This document shows positions 51,082-60,760 of a stretch of 64,000 bases of DNA, in pieces. A program made the position numbers and the translations under genes. The notes under the pieces are model-generated. The model was not told the DNA's origin, made no database searches, and worked only from the letters and a program-made list of their open reading frames with translations. This stretch comes from an uncultured Prevotella sp. GTDB taxonomy: Bacteria; Bacteroidota; Bacteroidia; Bacteroidales; Bacteroidaceae. The stretch spans positions 1 through 64,000 of the forward strand of contig CAMKTS010000016.1 of NCBI GenBank assembly GCA_946415755.1, read 5' to 3'. How positions within the stretch are numbered: the first letter of the stretch is position 1; each line of letters begins with the position of its first letter.

Positions 51082-52893
51082 TTAATATCCAGGATTCTGA
51101 TTCTCATTGGAAATGGCGGTATTCGTCTCTATCTCTGCAGCAGGAATGGGACGGTACCACTTCACTTCGCCACGGTTGTTGCACATGTCAGCTACTGATG
51201 TGACGTACCTGTTGAAAGCAACGTTGTAACGAACCAGCTGACGGGTACGACGCAGATCCATCCAGCGTGTACGCTCGGCATACAACTCACGGGCACGTTC
51301 GTCGAGTACAAGGTCGATAGGACGTATGGAGAATCCTATCGGCATGGCATAGTCTGGTGCGTAGGCAGCAAACGTTGGCAATGTCGGGGCTCCTGCTCGT
51401 GTGCGCACATCATTAATATACTTCAGTGCCTGTGTCTCGTTGCCAGCCATGAGGTTTGCCTCGGCAGCCACGAGATAAAGGTCGCTAAGGTGCAGCATGA
51501 CGATGTCGCGGTAACCCGTGGCATTGTTGGCCTGCGGAGTGGCAGCATCATCAAACTTCTTCACGCAGTGTGTCACAGCCGTCATACCCTCACCGCGCAG
51601 ATAGTCGTAATACTCCTTGTTGCGGATGGTCGTGCTGGCGATATTACCATTGTCATCAAACATATAGGCTGTAGCGGGGTCGGCCATGATGACGACATAG
51701 ACCTGTGCCTTGCTGTCGCCCTTCTTCAGCTGTTCCTGATGTGCCGCAATAAAGGCTTCTGTCTCTGCTGTGGTGGTGTACCAGGGGAAGTAACGACCCA
51801 TGATGCGCATGGTCTGCTTGGCAGCAGCCGTGGCATTATAGTAGGCGTAGTAGCCCGTGGTGCCCCATACACCCATGCCGTTGTAGATGGTGGTCATAAA
51901 CGTGCCATCGTAGCGCTGGTCGCCCTGTCCCCAAAGATAGAGTGACTTGGCCGACGGTACTAATGTGCTGCTGCACGATTTCAGGCAGTTGTCCATCGGA
52001 CTGCCATACTGGCTGCCGTATGTGTTTTGCAGGGAGTGCCCTCCAGTGATTTCATCACCAGGGTAGCCAGCCCGCTGATACTGTACGGAGAAGATTTCCT
52101 CGGCATTGCCCTCATTGAAGGGTGACCACTTGTCTTCAAACGACATCGTGAGTGACTGTCCGTTGATAGCCTCTGAAGCATATTGTGCAGCCTTGCCGAA
52201 TAAGGCAGTTCCAGTGATCTGATAGGTTCCTTGTGCAGCATCGGTCAGCGTGGTTTCCAAGTCCCAGCCAGCGGCCAGGCATATTTTCGCCAGCAACGCC
52301 TTGACAGCGCGGCGGCTGATATTGCCGTTATGGTCTTCTTCCGGCAGTTGTGCCAGGTCCTTGATGCTCTCCAGTTCTGCTATCATGGACTCATAGATGT
52401 TTGCCAGCGAACTACGTGGATAGCTCTTGTTAGCTGTCTCGATATACTCTGTCACGTAAGGTACTGCTCCAAACTGCTGGGTGAGCAGATAGTAGCCTAA
52501 ACAACGTACGAATTTTGCTTCAGCTACATATTGCGGATTAGAACTTGCATATTTCAGCACGGCATTGGCTCCCTTGATCATCGAGTAGGCGTTCTGATAG
52601 AAACTGTTCACACCACCGTCTTCAGCGGTCAGAATAAAGTTCTGATAGACGGGGGGCTGTCCGCCACGTGTGGTGGCATAGAGGTCGGTACCCCATTCCT
52701 GCAAGTCGATTACCGTAGCCATCGACTTCATGCCGTTGTACATGCTGACTCTGAGTTCTGCCTGTGTGGCAGGGGTCTCGTAATAGTTGTCAGCCTCTAA
52801 GGCGGCCCTGTTCTCTGCCTCCAGGAATTTGCTGCATCCAGTCAGTGCGCCCATCATGCAGGCGACACCTATTGTATAAAGAATCTTTTTCAT
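51082..52893 (-). CDS. SusD/RagB family nutrient-binding lipoprotein
   Basis: The 603-residue protein has lipobox ALTGC, then a long helical TPR-like body with the SusD pattern ADNYYETPATQAELRVSMYNGM and the C-terminal YLVAAEANLMAGNETQALKYINDVRTRAG. SusD proteins cap the SusC channel and bind glycans outside the cell. The nearby pectinesterase and pectate lyase genes suggest pectin fragments as ligand. It lies 18 bp after the SusC gene. Confidence 0.92.
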   Translation of the reverse strand: MKKILYTIGVACMMGALTGCSKFLEAENRAALEADNYYETPATQAELRVSMYNGMKSMATVIDLQEWGTDLYATTRGGQPPVYQNFILTAEDGGVNSFYQNAYSMIKGANAVLKYASSNPQYVAEAKFVRCLGYYLLTQQFGAVPYVTEYIETANKSYPRSSLANIYESMIAELESIKDLAQLPEEDHNGNISRRAVKALLAKICLAAGWDLETTLTDAAQGTYQITGTALFGKAAQYASEAINGQSLTMSFEDKWSPFNEGNAEEIFSVQYQRAGYPGDEITGGHSLQNTYGSQYGSPMDNCLKSCSSTLVPSAKSLYLWGQGDQRYDGTFMTTIYNGMGVWGTTGYYAYYNATAAAKQTMRIMGRYFPWYTTTAETEAFIAAHQEQLKKGDSKAQVYVVIMADPATAYMFDDNGNIASTTIRNKEYYDYLRGEGMTAVTHCVKKFDDAATPQANNATGYRDIVMLHLSDLYLVAAEANLMAGNETQALKYINDVRTRAGAPTLPTFAAYAPDYAMPIGFSIRPIDLVLDERARELYAERTRWMDLRRTRQLVRYNVAFNRYVTSVADMCNNRGEVKWYRPIPAAEIETNTAISNENQNPGY

Positions 52894-52911
52894 ATTCGTG
52901 ATGGTCTTTGG

Positions 52912-55900
52912 TTAGAACTTGATGCTGGCACCGAATTGCCATGTCACCGTGCTCGGTCCGTCTTCAGAGAGCGATGCTCCGGCCCATTCGGGGTCGTAGC
53001 CCTTATAGCTGGTGAATACAAACGGGTTGGTTACCGTGCAGTAGAGACGCAGGTGCGAGCAGCCGAACTTGCTGATCCACTTCTTCGGGAAGGTGTAGCC
53101 CAGGGTGATATGCTTCACCTTGACGAACGAGGCATCTGTGTATGAGTTAGTCTGTCCAAGCCAGTAGTTGGAGCCTAAACCGTTGTAGCTGACACCCTCG
53201 TTGGGGAATGGGAAGGCACCGTAGTGGGTGAACTCCTGATAACGGGGATTGATAAACGTGCCGTCAGCATTGATACCATCGCAGTCGAGCAACGTACCTG
53301 CGGGAATGTACCAGTCGACATTCAGCTTCATGCGGCCACGGTCGGCAAGATTCAGATACTCCTGATAGAAGTTCGAGAATACGGTGTAGTTCTGCTTGGC
53401 ATAGATGGAGAACGAGAAGTCGAGGTTCTTCCACTGCAGGTTCGAGGTGAACGAACCCGTCCAGTCGGGATCACTCTTATAGAGCTTCTTGTCGTTGTCA
53501 TCAAAGTTGCCGTCACCATTACGGTCGATAATGATGGGGTTGCCCTCTACCAGTCCATAGCACTGATAGTAGTAGGTGGATTCCTTCACCTGCTGGCCTG
53601 GGGTGAATCCCTTCTGGATGGCTATCTCCGTGTTGGGCACTGTCATGATGCGGTCGCTCACGATGCCGTCCCACTCATAGCCGTAGACATTGTTATAGGG
53701 CTGTCCGATGAAAAGGTTGCCGGAATGACTGCCTGTCAGCAGGTCGCCGGTACCGTTGATTTCCAGCACTTCATTCTTGTTGTGCGCAAAGGTAATCGTT
53801 GTCGTCCAGTGCCAGTCCTTGGTTTGGATGTTCTCAGTGGTCAGTGAGATTTCAACACCACGGTTGCGTACAGATCCGATGTTGGTGGTCACTGATGAGC
53901 CACCAGCTTCGAGCGGCAGTTTGACGCTGTACAGCAGGTCGGTAGACTTCTTGTTATAGATGTCGATGCTACCACGGATTCGCTCGTTGAGGAAGCCGAA
54001 GTCGAGACCGAGGTTCACCTCATGGGCCTTCTCCCATTTCAGGTCGCGGTCGATGATGCCATTGGGGTAGGTACCCTGCATATAGGTAGTTCCATAGGGA
54101 TAGAATACAGGACCGCCAACGGTCAGTTGGGTGGCATAGTTGCCTACAGAGTTGTTACCCGTCACACCATACGAGAGGCGTAGCTTCAGGTTGGAAACCC
54201 ACGACAGCTTCTTCATAAACGGCTCTTCGCTGATACGCCATGCCACGGCGGCAGAGGGGAATGAGCCCCAACGGTTGTCCTTGGCAAATTTTGAGCTGCC
54301 ATCCCAACGGATGGTACCGGTCACCATGTAGCGTCCTTTATAGGTATAGTTGGCACGCAGGGCATACGACAGCAGACTGGTCTCGCCGTAGCCGGTGCTG
54401 CTGCGCTGATAGTCGTAACCCTGATCGGTGGTGCCGAGTGCCCACCAGTTGGTGCCTTCCATTACATTATTATAATATAGGCCTTCTGATTCACTATTCG
54501 AGTGGGAGGCTGACACCAGTGCCATCACGTTCAGGTGATGATCTTCCTTAAAGGTCTTGTCCCATGTCAGCATGTTATCCCAAGTCCAGGAGAAACCTTG
54601 CGATGTGGTGCGGCGGGCTTCATTCTGCTTCTCACCGGCTTTAGTACCCTGATAGTAACCATAGCGTGAATAGCTGAAGGTGGGAGAGAAGGTGGTCTTG
54701 AATGTCAGTCCCTTCATCGGTCGCAGCTCCAGATAGACATTAGCCAGTGCGTTCCAAGCCAGCGTGTTGGAGGTCTGGTCCTCCATATAGATCAGCGGAC
54801 TGATTTGGTCGGTGAACTGATACATGTCGGTGCCTAAGACATCACGATGTCCAGGCTTGTAGGTGTTGGTGCCGTCAGCATTGTAGGGCTGCATAAAAGG
54901 ATTGGCACGGAAAGCATACTGTACGGCTGTGCTGCTGGCATAGTCGTGGTTGGTGCGGGCAAGGTTGACGCTGATTCCTGCACTGACGATGCGGCTGATT
55001 TCGGCATCGAGGCTGCCCTTAATGCTGAACTTGTCTTGCTTGTCACCCTTGAAGTGGCCTTTCTCACCGAGGTAGCCGACACCCATGTGGTAGTGAATCT
55101 TTTCGCTGCCACCGCTTACGGCCAGGTAGTGGTTCTGCTGCTGTCCGCTCTGCAGCACCAGGTCGGGCCAGTCGTAGGTCTGACCGGCAGCCAACAGCTC
55201 CTTCATGGCAAAGCCGCTGTTCGGGTCTGCCTGCTTGCGCAACAGCAGACAGCGGTCGATGTCGGTATTCACCCAGACGGGCTGACCATTGTTGGCATTG
55301 CCGCCTGCCATGGTAAGGAACTTCATGAAACGGTACTGGTAGAACTGGTCGCCATTCTGGAATTCGGGCATACGGGCCACTTTGCTCACACCATAGTAGC
55401 CGTCGTAGCTGATGGTGGGCTTCTGGACGCTCTTGCCAACGTTGGCACCACTTTTGGTGGTAACCATTACGACACCGGCGGTAGCACGCGAACCGTAGAT
55501 GGCTGTCGACGAGGCATCCTTCAGCACGTCGATGCGCTCAATGTCCTGCGGGTTGAGGAAGTCGATGTTTGAGCAGATGACTCCATCTACTACATAAAGC
55601 GGATTCTGGGAACCGCTGATAGAGTTCTTACCGCGAATCTCGATATTCATCGAGCTGCCGGTACGGCCTGTTGACTGTGTGATGTTCACACCAGCCACTG
55701 AACCTTGCAGACCACCCAATACGGAGGCGGCACCCTTCTCGTTGAGCTTCTCGTTGCCCACAGATGATACGGAGCCGGTGAGGTCGCTCTTGCGCATGGT
55801 GCCATAACCTACGACCACCACTTCGTTGAGTGAGTGGCTGTCTTCTTCCAACCGAATATTGATTTGCTGCTGGTTGCCTATTTTTATTTTCTGGGGGCGA

Positions 55901-56121
55901 TAGCCCAGGAACGACACTTCCACTTGTGATGACGGCGATGCCTGAGGTAGGGTGAAATTGCCGTCGAGGTCGGTCACTGTCACGGCTTTGCCGTCTACAG
56001 ACACCGTGACACCCATCATCGGTTCGCCCTGCGGGTCGGTCACCGTGCCTTTCACCGTCTGCTGTCCCCAGACCACCATACTGATGGCTGTCAGCATAAG
56101 TGCTGTGATAGCTCTTTTCAT
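52912..56121 (-). CDS. SusC/RagA family TonB-linked outer-membrane protein
   Basis: The start at 56121 (MKRAITALMLTAISMVVWGQ) gives 1069 residues; an ATG four codons upstream is less likely. A carboxypeptidase-like regulatory domain (VKGTVTDPQGEPMMGVTVSV) comes first, then the TonB-dependent plug (LNEVVVVGYGTMRKSDLTGS) and a large beta-barrel ending SLSEDGPSTVTWQFGASIKF. It would import oligosaccharides using TonB energy together with SusD. A terminator of the upstream 268-residue gene lies 62 bp before its start, so it has its own promoter; no good TAnnTTTG motif was seen there. Confidence 0.93.
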   Translation of the reverse strand: MKRAITALMLTAISMVVWGQQTVKGTVTDPQGEPMMGVTVSVDGKAVTVTDLDGNFTLPQASPSSQVEVSFLGYRPQKIKIGNQQQINIRLEEDSHSLNEVVVVGYGTMRKSDLTGSVSSVGNEKLNEKGAASVLGGLQGSVAGVNITQSTGRTGSSMNIEIRGKNSISGSQNPLYVVDGVICSNIDFLNPQDIERIDVLKDASSTAIYGSRATAGVVMVTTKSGANVGKSVQKPTISYDGYYGVSKVARMPEFQNGDQFYQYRFMKFLTMAGGNANNGQPVWVNTDIDRCLLLRKQADPNSGFAMKELLAAGQTYDWPDLVLQSGQQQNHYLAVSGGSEKIHYHMGVGYLGEKGHFKGDKQDKFSIKGSLDAEISRIVSAGISVNLARTNHDYASSTAVQYAFRANPFMQPYNADGTNTYKPGHRDVLGTDMYQFTDQISPLIYMEDQTSNTLAWNALANVYLELRPMKGLTFKTTFSPTFSYSRYGYYQGTKAGEKQNEARRTTSQGFSWTWDNMLTWDKTFKEDHHLNVMALVSASHSNSESEGLYYNNVMEGTNWWALGTTDQGYDYQRSSTGYGETSLLSYALRANYTYKGRYMVTGTIRWDGSSKFAKDNRWGSFPSAAVAWRISEEPFMKKLSWVSNLKLRLSYGVTGNNSVGNYATQLTVGGPVFYPYGTTYMQGTYPNGIIDRDLKWEKAHEVNLGLDFGFLNERIRGSIDIYNKKSTDLLYSVKLPLEAGGSSVTTNIGSVRNRGVEISLTTENIQTKDWHWTTTITFAHNKNEVLEINGTGDLLTGSHSGNLFIGQPYNNVYGYEWDGIVSDRIMTVPNTEIAIQKGFTPGQQVKESTYYYQCYGLVEGNPIIIDRNGDGNFDDNDKKLYKSDPDWTGSFTSNLQWKNLDFSFSIYAKQNYTVFSNFYQEYLNLADRGRMKLNVDWYIPAGTLLDCDGINADGTFINPRYQEFTHYGAFPFPNEGVSYNGLGSNYWLGQTNSYTDASFVKVKHITLGYTFPKKWISKFGCSHLRLYCTVTNPFVFTSYKGYDPEWAGASLSEDGPSTVTWQFGASIKF

Positions 56122-56174
56122 TGGTAGATACATGGTAGCTTGATTTTAGATACGATTAGTAGGAGCATTCTTAC

Positions 56175-56215
56175 AAAAAAAACGACACTGCAAAGGCTTC
56201 AGCTTTGCAGTGTCG
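56175..56215 (-). terminator. rho-independent terminator of the 268-residue gene
   Basis: Minus strand: 13-bp perfect stem CGACACTGCAAAG / CTTTGCAGTGTCG with a 7-base loop, then eight T residues (56182-56175). It separates the 268-residue gene from the SusC operon. Confidence 0.9.
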
Positions 56216-56229
56216 CTATAAAAGGTGAA

Positions 56230-57036
56230 TTACTTCACGATAAACTTCTTGCCGTTCTTGATAACCAGGCCTTTGTATGAAGCGTCTACGCGCTGACCGG
56301 CCATGTTGTAGATAGTGCCGTCCATCGTCTTGTCAGTGAAAGAAGTTGGAGCACTGATAGCAGTAATGAAGTTCTGCTGGCTCTTGTCCTTGCCAATTGT
56401 CACAGCCTCAGCTGCTGGAGCTTTGTCTGCAGCTTCTTTGCTGGTATAGATTTCAAACCATACACGTTCCTGATTGTTGCCATTGAAGACAAATGCAAAT
56501 TTACCTTCATAAGGCTCGTCACTAAAGTCAATACTGGCAAAACAGTAACCGGCATTGTGGTAAATTAAAACTTCCTGAGTGGTTGTACAAGGATCAAGCG
56601 GATACTTTGCTTCACTGATAATTTTACTGTTATCCTTTATTCCACTTCCAATGGGATCAGTCCACTCCCAACCTTCAGAACTGGGGCCATAAGCATACAA
56701 ATAGGTCCAGTTGTCACCTTGAGACCAACCATACATATTAATTTTGTAGACCTTACTTCCAGAAGGGATGTTAATCACATTCACCTTGTTATTTTGGATA
56801 TTGAGCACTTTTCCGCACTCTTCACGAATAGTCTGAGCCTGTGTACGAGCAGAACCGTCCTCACGGGTGAGAATCCAGCCTTCAGCCTCAAAGGTTGTGT
56901 TTGTCTGGTCGGCTGCATTGGTACCTGCTTCGTCCTTGATCATGGTATCCCATGAAAGTTCGATAACGTCACTCTGTGCAAAAAGATTGCCACTGCCCAT
57001 CAGGGCTACTGCGATAAGCGTAAATAATTTTTTCAT
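56230..57036 (-). CDS. secreted protein with T9SS-like tail in the pectin locus
   Basis: The 268-residue protein begins with a signal peptide ending LFAQ. The body is beta-rich (INMYGWSQGDNWTYLYAYG, KFAFVFNGNNQERVWFEIY) and may bind carbohydrate. The C-terminal 30 residues (GTIYNMAGQRVDASYKGLVI, then KNGKKFIVK) resemble type IX secretion tails and the end of the pectinesterase. A TACCTTTG -7 element lies at 57097-57104 on this strand. Function is not known. Its own terminator shows it is transcribed apart from SusC. Confidence 0.7.
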   Translation of the reverse strand: MKKLFTLIAVALMGSGNLFAQSDVIELSWDTMIKDEAGTNAADQTNTTFEAEGWILTREDGSARTQAQTIREECGKVLNIQNNKVNVINIPSGSKVYKINMYGWSQGDNWTYLYAYGPSSEGWEWTDPIGSGIKDNSKIISEAKYPLDPCTTTQEVLIYHNAGYCFASIDFSDEPYEGKFAFVFNGNNQERVWFEIYTSKEAADKAPAAEAVTIGKDKSQQNFITAISAPTSFTDKTMDGTIYNMAGQRVDASYKGLVIKNGKKFIVK

Positions 57037-57208
57037 AACGATAAAAATTTAGTTAATTATTAGGTTGTTTCTTTCATTGTTTTGTAAAAACTGCTGCAAA
57101 GGTAATAGAAATAATTAAAATCAAGGAGGAATTTTGCGTCAAAAAGGTAGATTATTGTTGCTTTTTATACAAATTACCCTCATTTTGGGCTTTTTCCCCT
57201 GTCATTCC

Positions 57209-60200
57209 TTATTTGACCACTACTTTCCGGCCGTTGATGATGCAAATACCCTTCACGGGTTTGCTGAGACGGATACCCTGTAGGGAGTAGATGGTGGTGC
57301 TGCCGTTGGCAGCCTCCACCTTGAGTTCCCTGACGGCGGTGTCATCGGAGGCGGGAGCCGCCTCACCCAGTCCACCCATCTCGTTGGCGGCACGCACGGC
57401 ATAACTGGCCTTGCCGTCGGTGGTGACATACGAGGGCGACGTAGTGAACGCCACGACCTTTCCGTCCTTCACGATGGCCCAGCCCAGCACATAGTCGTTG
57501 GCATCCCACGTCAGTTCATACTGTTGTGGCTGACCATCCTCTGTGTCAAGGGTGCGCAGACGCACGTTGGTGGGTGCGGCAGGCAGGGCGGTGCTGACGG
57601 TGGGATCCCATGTGCCGAACATCGTCTTCATATCACCGTAGGTGGCAGCCTCCTCGGCCGTCAGCACAGGATTGTTGCTATGACCGTCGCCGAAGGTAGT
57701 CTTACGCTCGGCCAGACTGATGGCAGCACCGTTGCCGTCGGTAGAGTTGTATTCAGCGAACTGCTTGGGCCAGCCGTCCGACATCTCGCTCCAGCCGATG
57801 GGCGATGGCTTGACGTTCATCTTCGTGTCGATAAACAGGGCGATGGGTGTGCCGCTGCCCCAAGGGCGTCCTAAGGTGTAGTTGCCGTCGACACCGTCCT
57901 CGCCACCGTTGATGATGCAGTCTTTGTACACCCAGCCCCACTTGGTAGGCTGTGAGGGTACGGCAGCATAGCCGCCCTTGAGCTGTAGCAGTTCCACGCC
58001 GTTGAAGAAGGCATCGCCCTTGCCACACATATAATCGGTACGCCCGCGAACCTGACCGCCCTCAAAGTAGTAGGGGCCGGAGCCGTTGCTGGTCCATGTG
58101 TCCTGATAGCCCCACAGACAGGTATTCTTGTAGATGGTCTTCGAGGCCTTGTCGTGAACGGCGAGGTTGCGGCCCAGCGCATCGGGGATGCCGCTCTTGA
58201 TGGTGATATCCTGGAAGTAGTAGCCGCTGCCGCTGATCTGCAGCACGTCGCCCTGTCCGATACCGTCGTATATCGAGGTGTAGCCGTAAGGGGGATTCTC
58301 GAATACGGCGTCTGCGGGGATGTCGTTGGTGATGATGGTTCCCTCGCGGCTCTCACCGATGAGTGAGATATTGCCGCCGGTGACGTAGGTGATGGGGTCG
58401 GGATAGGAGCCTTCAAACTTCACCACCTCTTCGTCGCCACTCTTGCCGTTGGTGTGGCGGTAGGTCTTGTTGACACCTCTGGGCAGCACGTGGGTACCGT
58501 TCTTCACGAAGATACGGTAGCGCAGCGAGGTGTCTTCGCGCTTCATGGCTGCCGTGAGGGCTTCGGCGATGCTGCCGTCGTCGGGCACGATGAAGTCGTA
58601 GCCCTGCTTCATCACCTTGGGCTGGCCCTGTGTGGTGAAGCTGATGGTGACATCGCTCTGGAGTGCCTGTCCGTCCTTGCCGCTCAACATGGCGGCGGGG
58701 AGGGTGAAGGCGTAAGCCGTGGCATAGTCGAGGTTCTTGTATTCGAAGACAGCCGTGCTACCCTTGACGTTGGCGGTCAGCTGCTGGTTGCCCAGTGTGG
58801 CCTTGGCGTTGCTGGCGGGTACGATAGTCCTGTCGAAGTAGAGCACGATGTTGCCGTTGACCGGAACGTCTTTTTCTCCCTCTTCGGGCAGACTGCCTGT
58901 CAGCTGCGGTGCCTTGCCGTCGCCTGTGGTGATGCGGTTGCCCGTGATGGTGGTCTCACCCAGTGCAGCACCGTCGCTGTCACCACTCGGAGAACCGAAG
59001 AGGTCGGAGGTGGTGTCTGCCTTCCAGCGCAGCCATACCGCCGGTTGGTTGTTGGCCTCGGCGGGCAGGGCGTAGGTGCCGGTGCGCCAGCGCGAGCGGC
59101 TGCTGTAGGTGAAGGTGGCCAGCTTGGTCCAGCCGTTACCGTCGAGTGAGTATTCCAGCTGTTGGTTCTTATAGGCATTGGCATTGTAGCTCATACCCGT
59201 GCTGACGGTGATGTCCTGGTAGCCAGTGGTGTTGCATTTGGTCTGGAAGTAGTAGGTGCCTATTGGCTTGTCGCTACGACCGTTGACGGCAGCATAGCGG
59301 TCCTGTATCACGGCTTCAGTCCATTCTACGCTGTTGCCGTCTGCATCTTGCAGCACCAGCATGGTCTCCTGGTTCTGCTCGTTGGCAAAGTCGGCATAGC
59401 GGTTCTTGTTGCCGGGATCCACGAAAGTCCATGCCGCAATGAAGTCGGCACTGGCATAGTAGGCCGTCAATGCTACATCCTGCGTCATCTGCAGGGTCAT
59501 CTCCTTGCTGCTTTCGCCATTGCTCCAGTGGGTAAAGGCAAACAGGTTGTTGCTGTTGGCCGTCAGCGTTACGCGCTGCCCCTCTTCATACAGCATCTTG
59601 CCGTCTACTACGGTGGGTTTCGGCGACAGGTCTATCATGCTCTCGTCGGCACCGCCTTCCACCGTGAGCTGCAGCTCATGGCTCTTGAGTGCCACGTAGT
59701 TGGCTGTGATGCTCGCTGCCTTGTCAGTGATGAAGTAGGTGTATTGGTCTTCCTTGCTGAGGATGTTGCCATCGCCGTCAGTCCAGTTCAGGAACTTATA
59801 TCCGAAGTTGCGCTGCTGGGTCAGCGTGATACGGTCGCCCGTCTCGAAGGTGGTACCTTCGGGACTGATGCTGATGGTGCCCGCCCCTTCGGGCAGCACG
59901 TTCAGCAAGGGGGTGTGTTGCGTGGCCTCGGTGGCCTCGCCGCTGATGGCTCCTTCGATGACGATATTGCCCAGGCCTACCTGCTTGGTCTCTCCTAAGT
60001 TATAGAGGTAGATGCGCAGTCCGCAGGCTCCGTCAGAGCCCTTGATGCCCGTTATGTCGTAGTTGTAGTCGGTATACGACGGTGAGGCGTTGTCGCGAGC
60101 CGGCTGCAGCGCGGTGGTCAGGTCATACGACTGGGTATAGCTGCTGCGCCATTCCACGTTCAGCAGTCCGCCGTCGGTGCCGTAGCGTGTCGTCTGGAAC

Positions 60201-60574
60201 GATATGCGGGTGGGGGTGAAGGTCAGCCCGTGCTTGGGGGCTACCATCAGGTCGATAGCATTCAGTTCTGAGGCGCCACCGTCTTGTGCCTTGGGCTGGA
60301 ACAGCGTCTGTACGCTACCGCCCGTAGTGGTCTTTCCGGTGATGTTCAGGTGACTGCCGTATTCCATATAGTCGAGTTTGAACAGCTGTGCCGTAGCCTC
60401 GCTGTCGAAGGAGGCACGCTGTCCACCGGTTCCTTTGTCGAGTTTGAAGGTAACGATTGCCTGATGGCTCTGTGGTGTTGTCTGGGCATACGCATCAAAA
60501 CAAAGCGTGGGTGCTGACATCGTCAGCACCACGCTACCAATTACTAACTTATTAACTAACTTATTAACTAACAT
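57209..60574 (-). CDS. pectinesterase with InlB-type repeats and T9SS-like tail
   Basis: The 1121-residue protein starts MLVNKLVNKLVIGSVVLTMS with a signal peptide. The first 600 or so residues hold two InlB B-repeat-like units (GTISISPEGTTFETGDRITL to GYKFLNWTDGDGN; LTANSNNLFAFTHWSNGESS) and an Ig-like SbsA-type domain (GEKDVPVNGNIVLYFDRTIV). The catalytic domain follows (residues about 650-1000) with GYQDTWTSNG, RGRTDYMCGKGDAFF and LGRPWG, the CE8 pectin methylesterase signatures. It removes methyl esters from pectin so that lyase can act. The tail GICIINGRKVVVK is T9SS-like. Its first ten codons are a 12-bp tandem repeat. Confidence 0.85.
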   Translation of the reverse strand: MLVNKLVNKLVIGSVVLTMSAPTLCFDAYAQTTPQSHQAIVTFKLDKGTGGQRASFDSEATAQLFKLDYMEYGSHLNITGKTTTGGSVQTLFQPKAQDGGASELNAIDLMVAPKHGLTFTPTRISFQTTRYGTDGGLLNVEWRSSYTQSYDLTTALQPARDNASPSYTDYNYDITGIKGSDGACGLRIYLYNLGETKQVGLGNIVIEGAISGEATEATQHTPLLNVLPEGAGTISISPEGTTFETGDRITLTQQRNFGYKFLNWTDGDGNILSKEDQYTYFITDKAASITANYVALKSHELQLTVEGGADESMIDLSPKPTVVDGKMLYEEGQRVTLTANSNNLFAFTHWSNGESSKEMTLQMTQDVALTAYYASADFIAAWTFVDPGNKNRYADFANEQNQETMLVLQDADGNSVEWTEAVIQDRYAAVNGRSDKPIGTYYFQTKCNTTGYQDITVSTGMSYNANAYKNQQLEYSLDGNGWTKLATFTYSSRSRWRTGTYALPAEANNQPAVWLRWKADTTSDLFGSPSGDSDGAALGETTITGNRITTGDGKAPQLTGSLPEEGEKDVPVNGNIVLYFDRTIVPASNAKATLGNQQLTANVKGSTAVFEYKNLDYATAYAFTLPAAMLSGKDGQALQSDVTISFTTQGQPKVMKQGYDFIVPDDGSIAEALTAAMKREDTSLRYRIFVKNGTHVLPRGVNKTYRHTNGKSGDEEVVKFEGSYPDPITYVTGGNISLIGESREGTIITNDIPADAVFENPPYGYTSIYDGIGQGDVLQISGSGYYFQDITIKSGIPDALGRNLAVHDKASKTIYKNTCLWGYQDTWTSNGSGPYYFEGGQVRGRTDYMCGKGDAFFNGVELLQLKGGYAAVPSQPTKWGWVYKDCIINGGEDGVDGNYTLGRPWGSGTPIALFIDTKMNVKPSPIGWSEMSDGWPKQFAEYNSTDGNGAAISLAERKTTFGDGHSNNPVLTAEEAATYGDMKTMFGTWDPTVSTALPAAPTNVRLRTLDTEDGQPQQYELTWDANDYVLGWAIVKDGKVVAFTTSPSYVTTDGKASYAVRAANEMGGLGEAAPASDDTAVRELKVEAANGSTTIYSLQGIRLSKPVKGICIINGRKVVVK
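60541..60573 (-). repeat. TTAGTTAATAAG tandem repeat at the pectinesterase start
   Basis: On the minus strand two full 12-bp units and a partial third encode LVNKLVNKLV directly after the start codon. They begin at the ATG itself, so the signal-peptide n-region is made of repeat. Confidence 0.8.
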
Positions 60575-60760
60575 GTGAAAAAATCTTTAGGCTTCGTTTC
60601 TGTCAAAATATATCATTAGTAGTTTGTTTCGGTTGCAAAATTAGTTCTTTTTATTTGTATCGATGGTGTAAAAATGATTCAAAAGGGTGTGTTTTTGTTT
60701 CAGAATCGCTATTTCTGATGATATTACACCTATTCCGTACAAAATTCCACATAGCCACGC

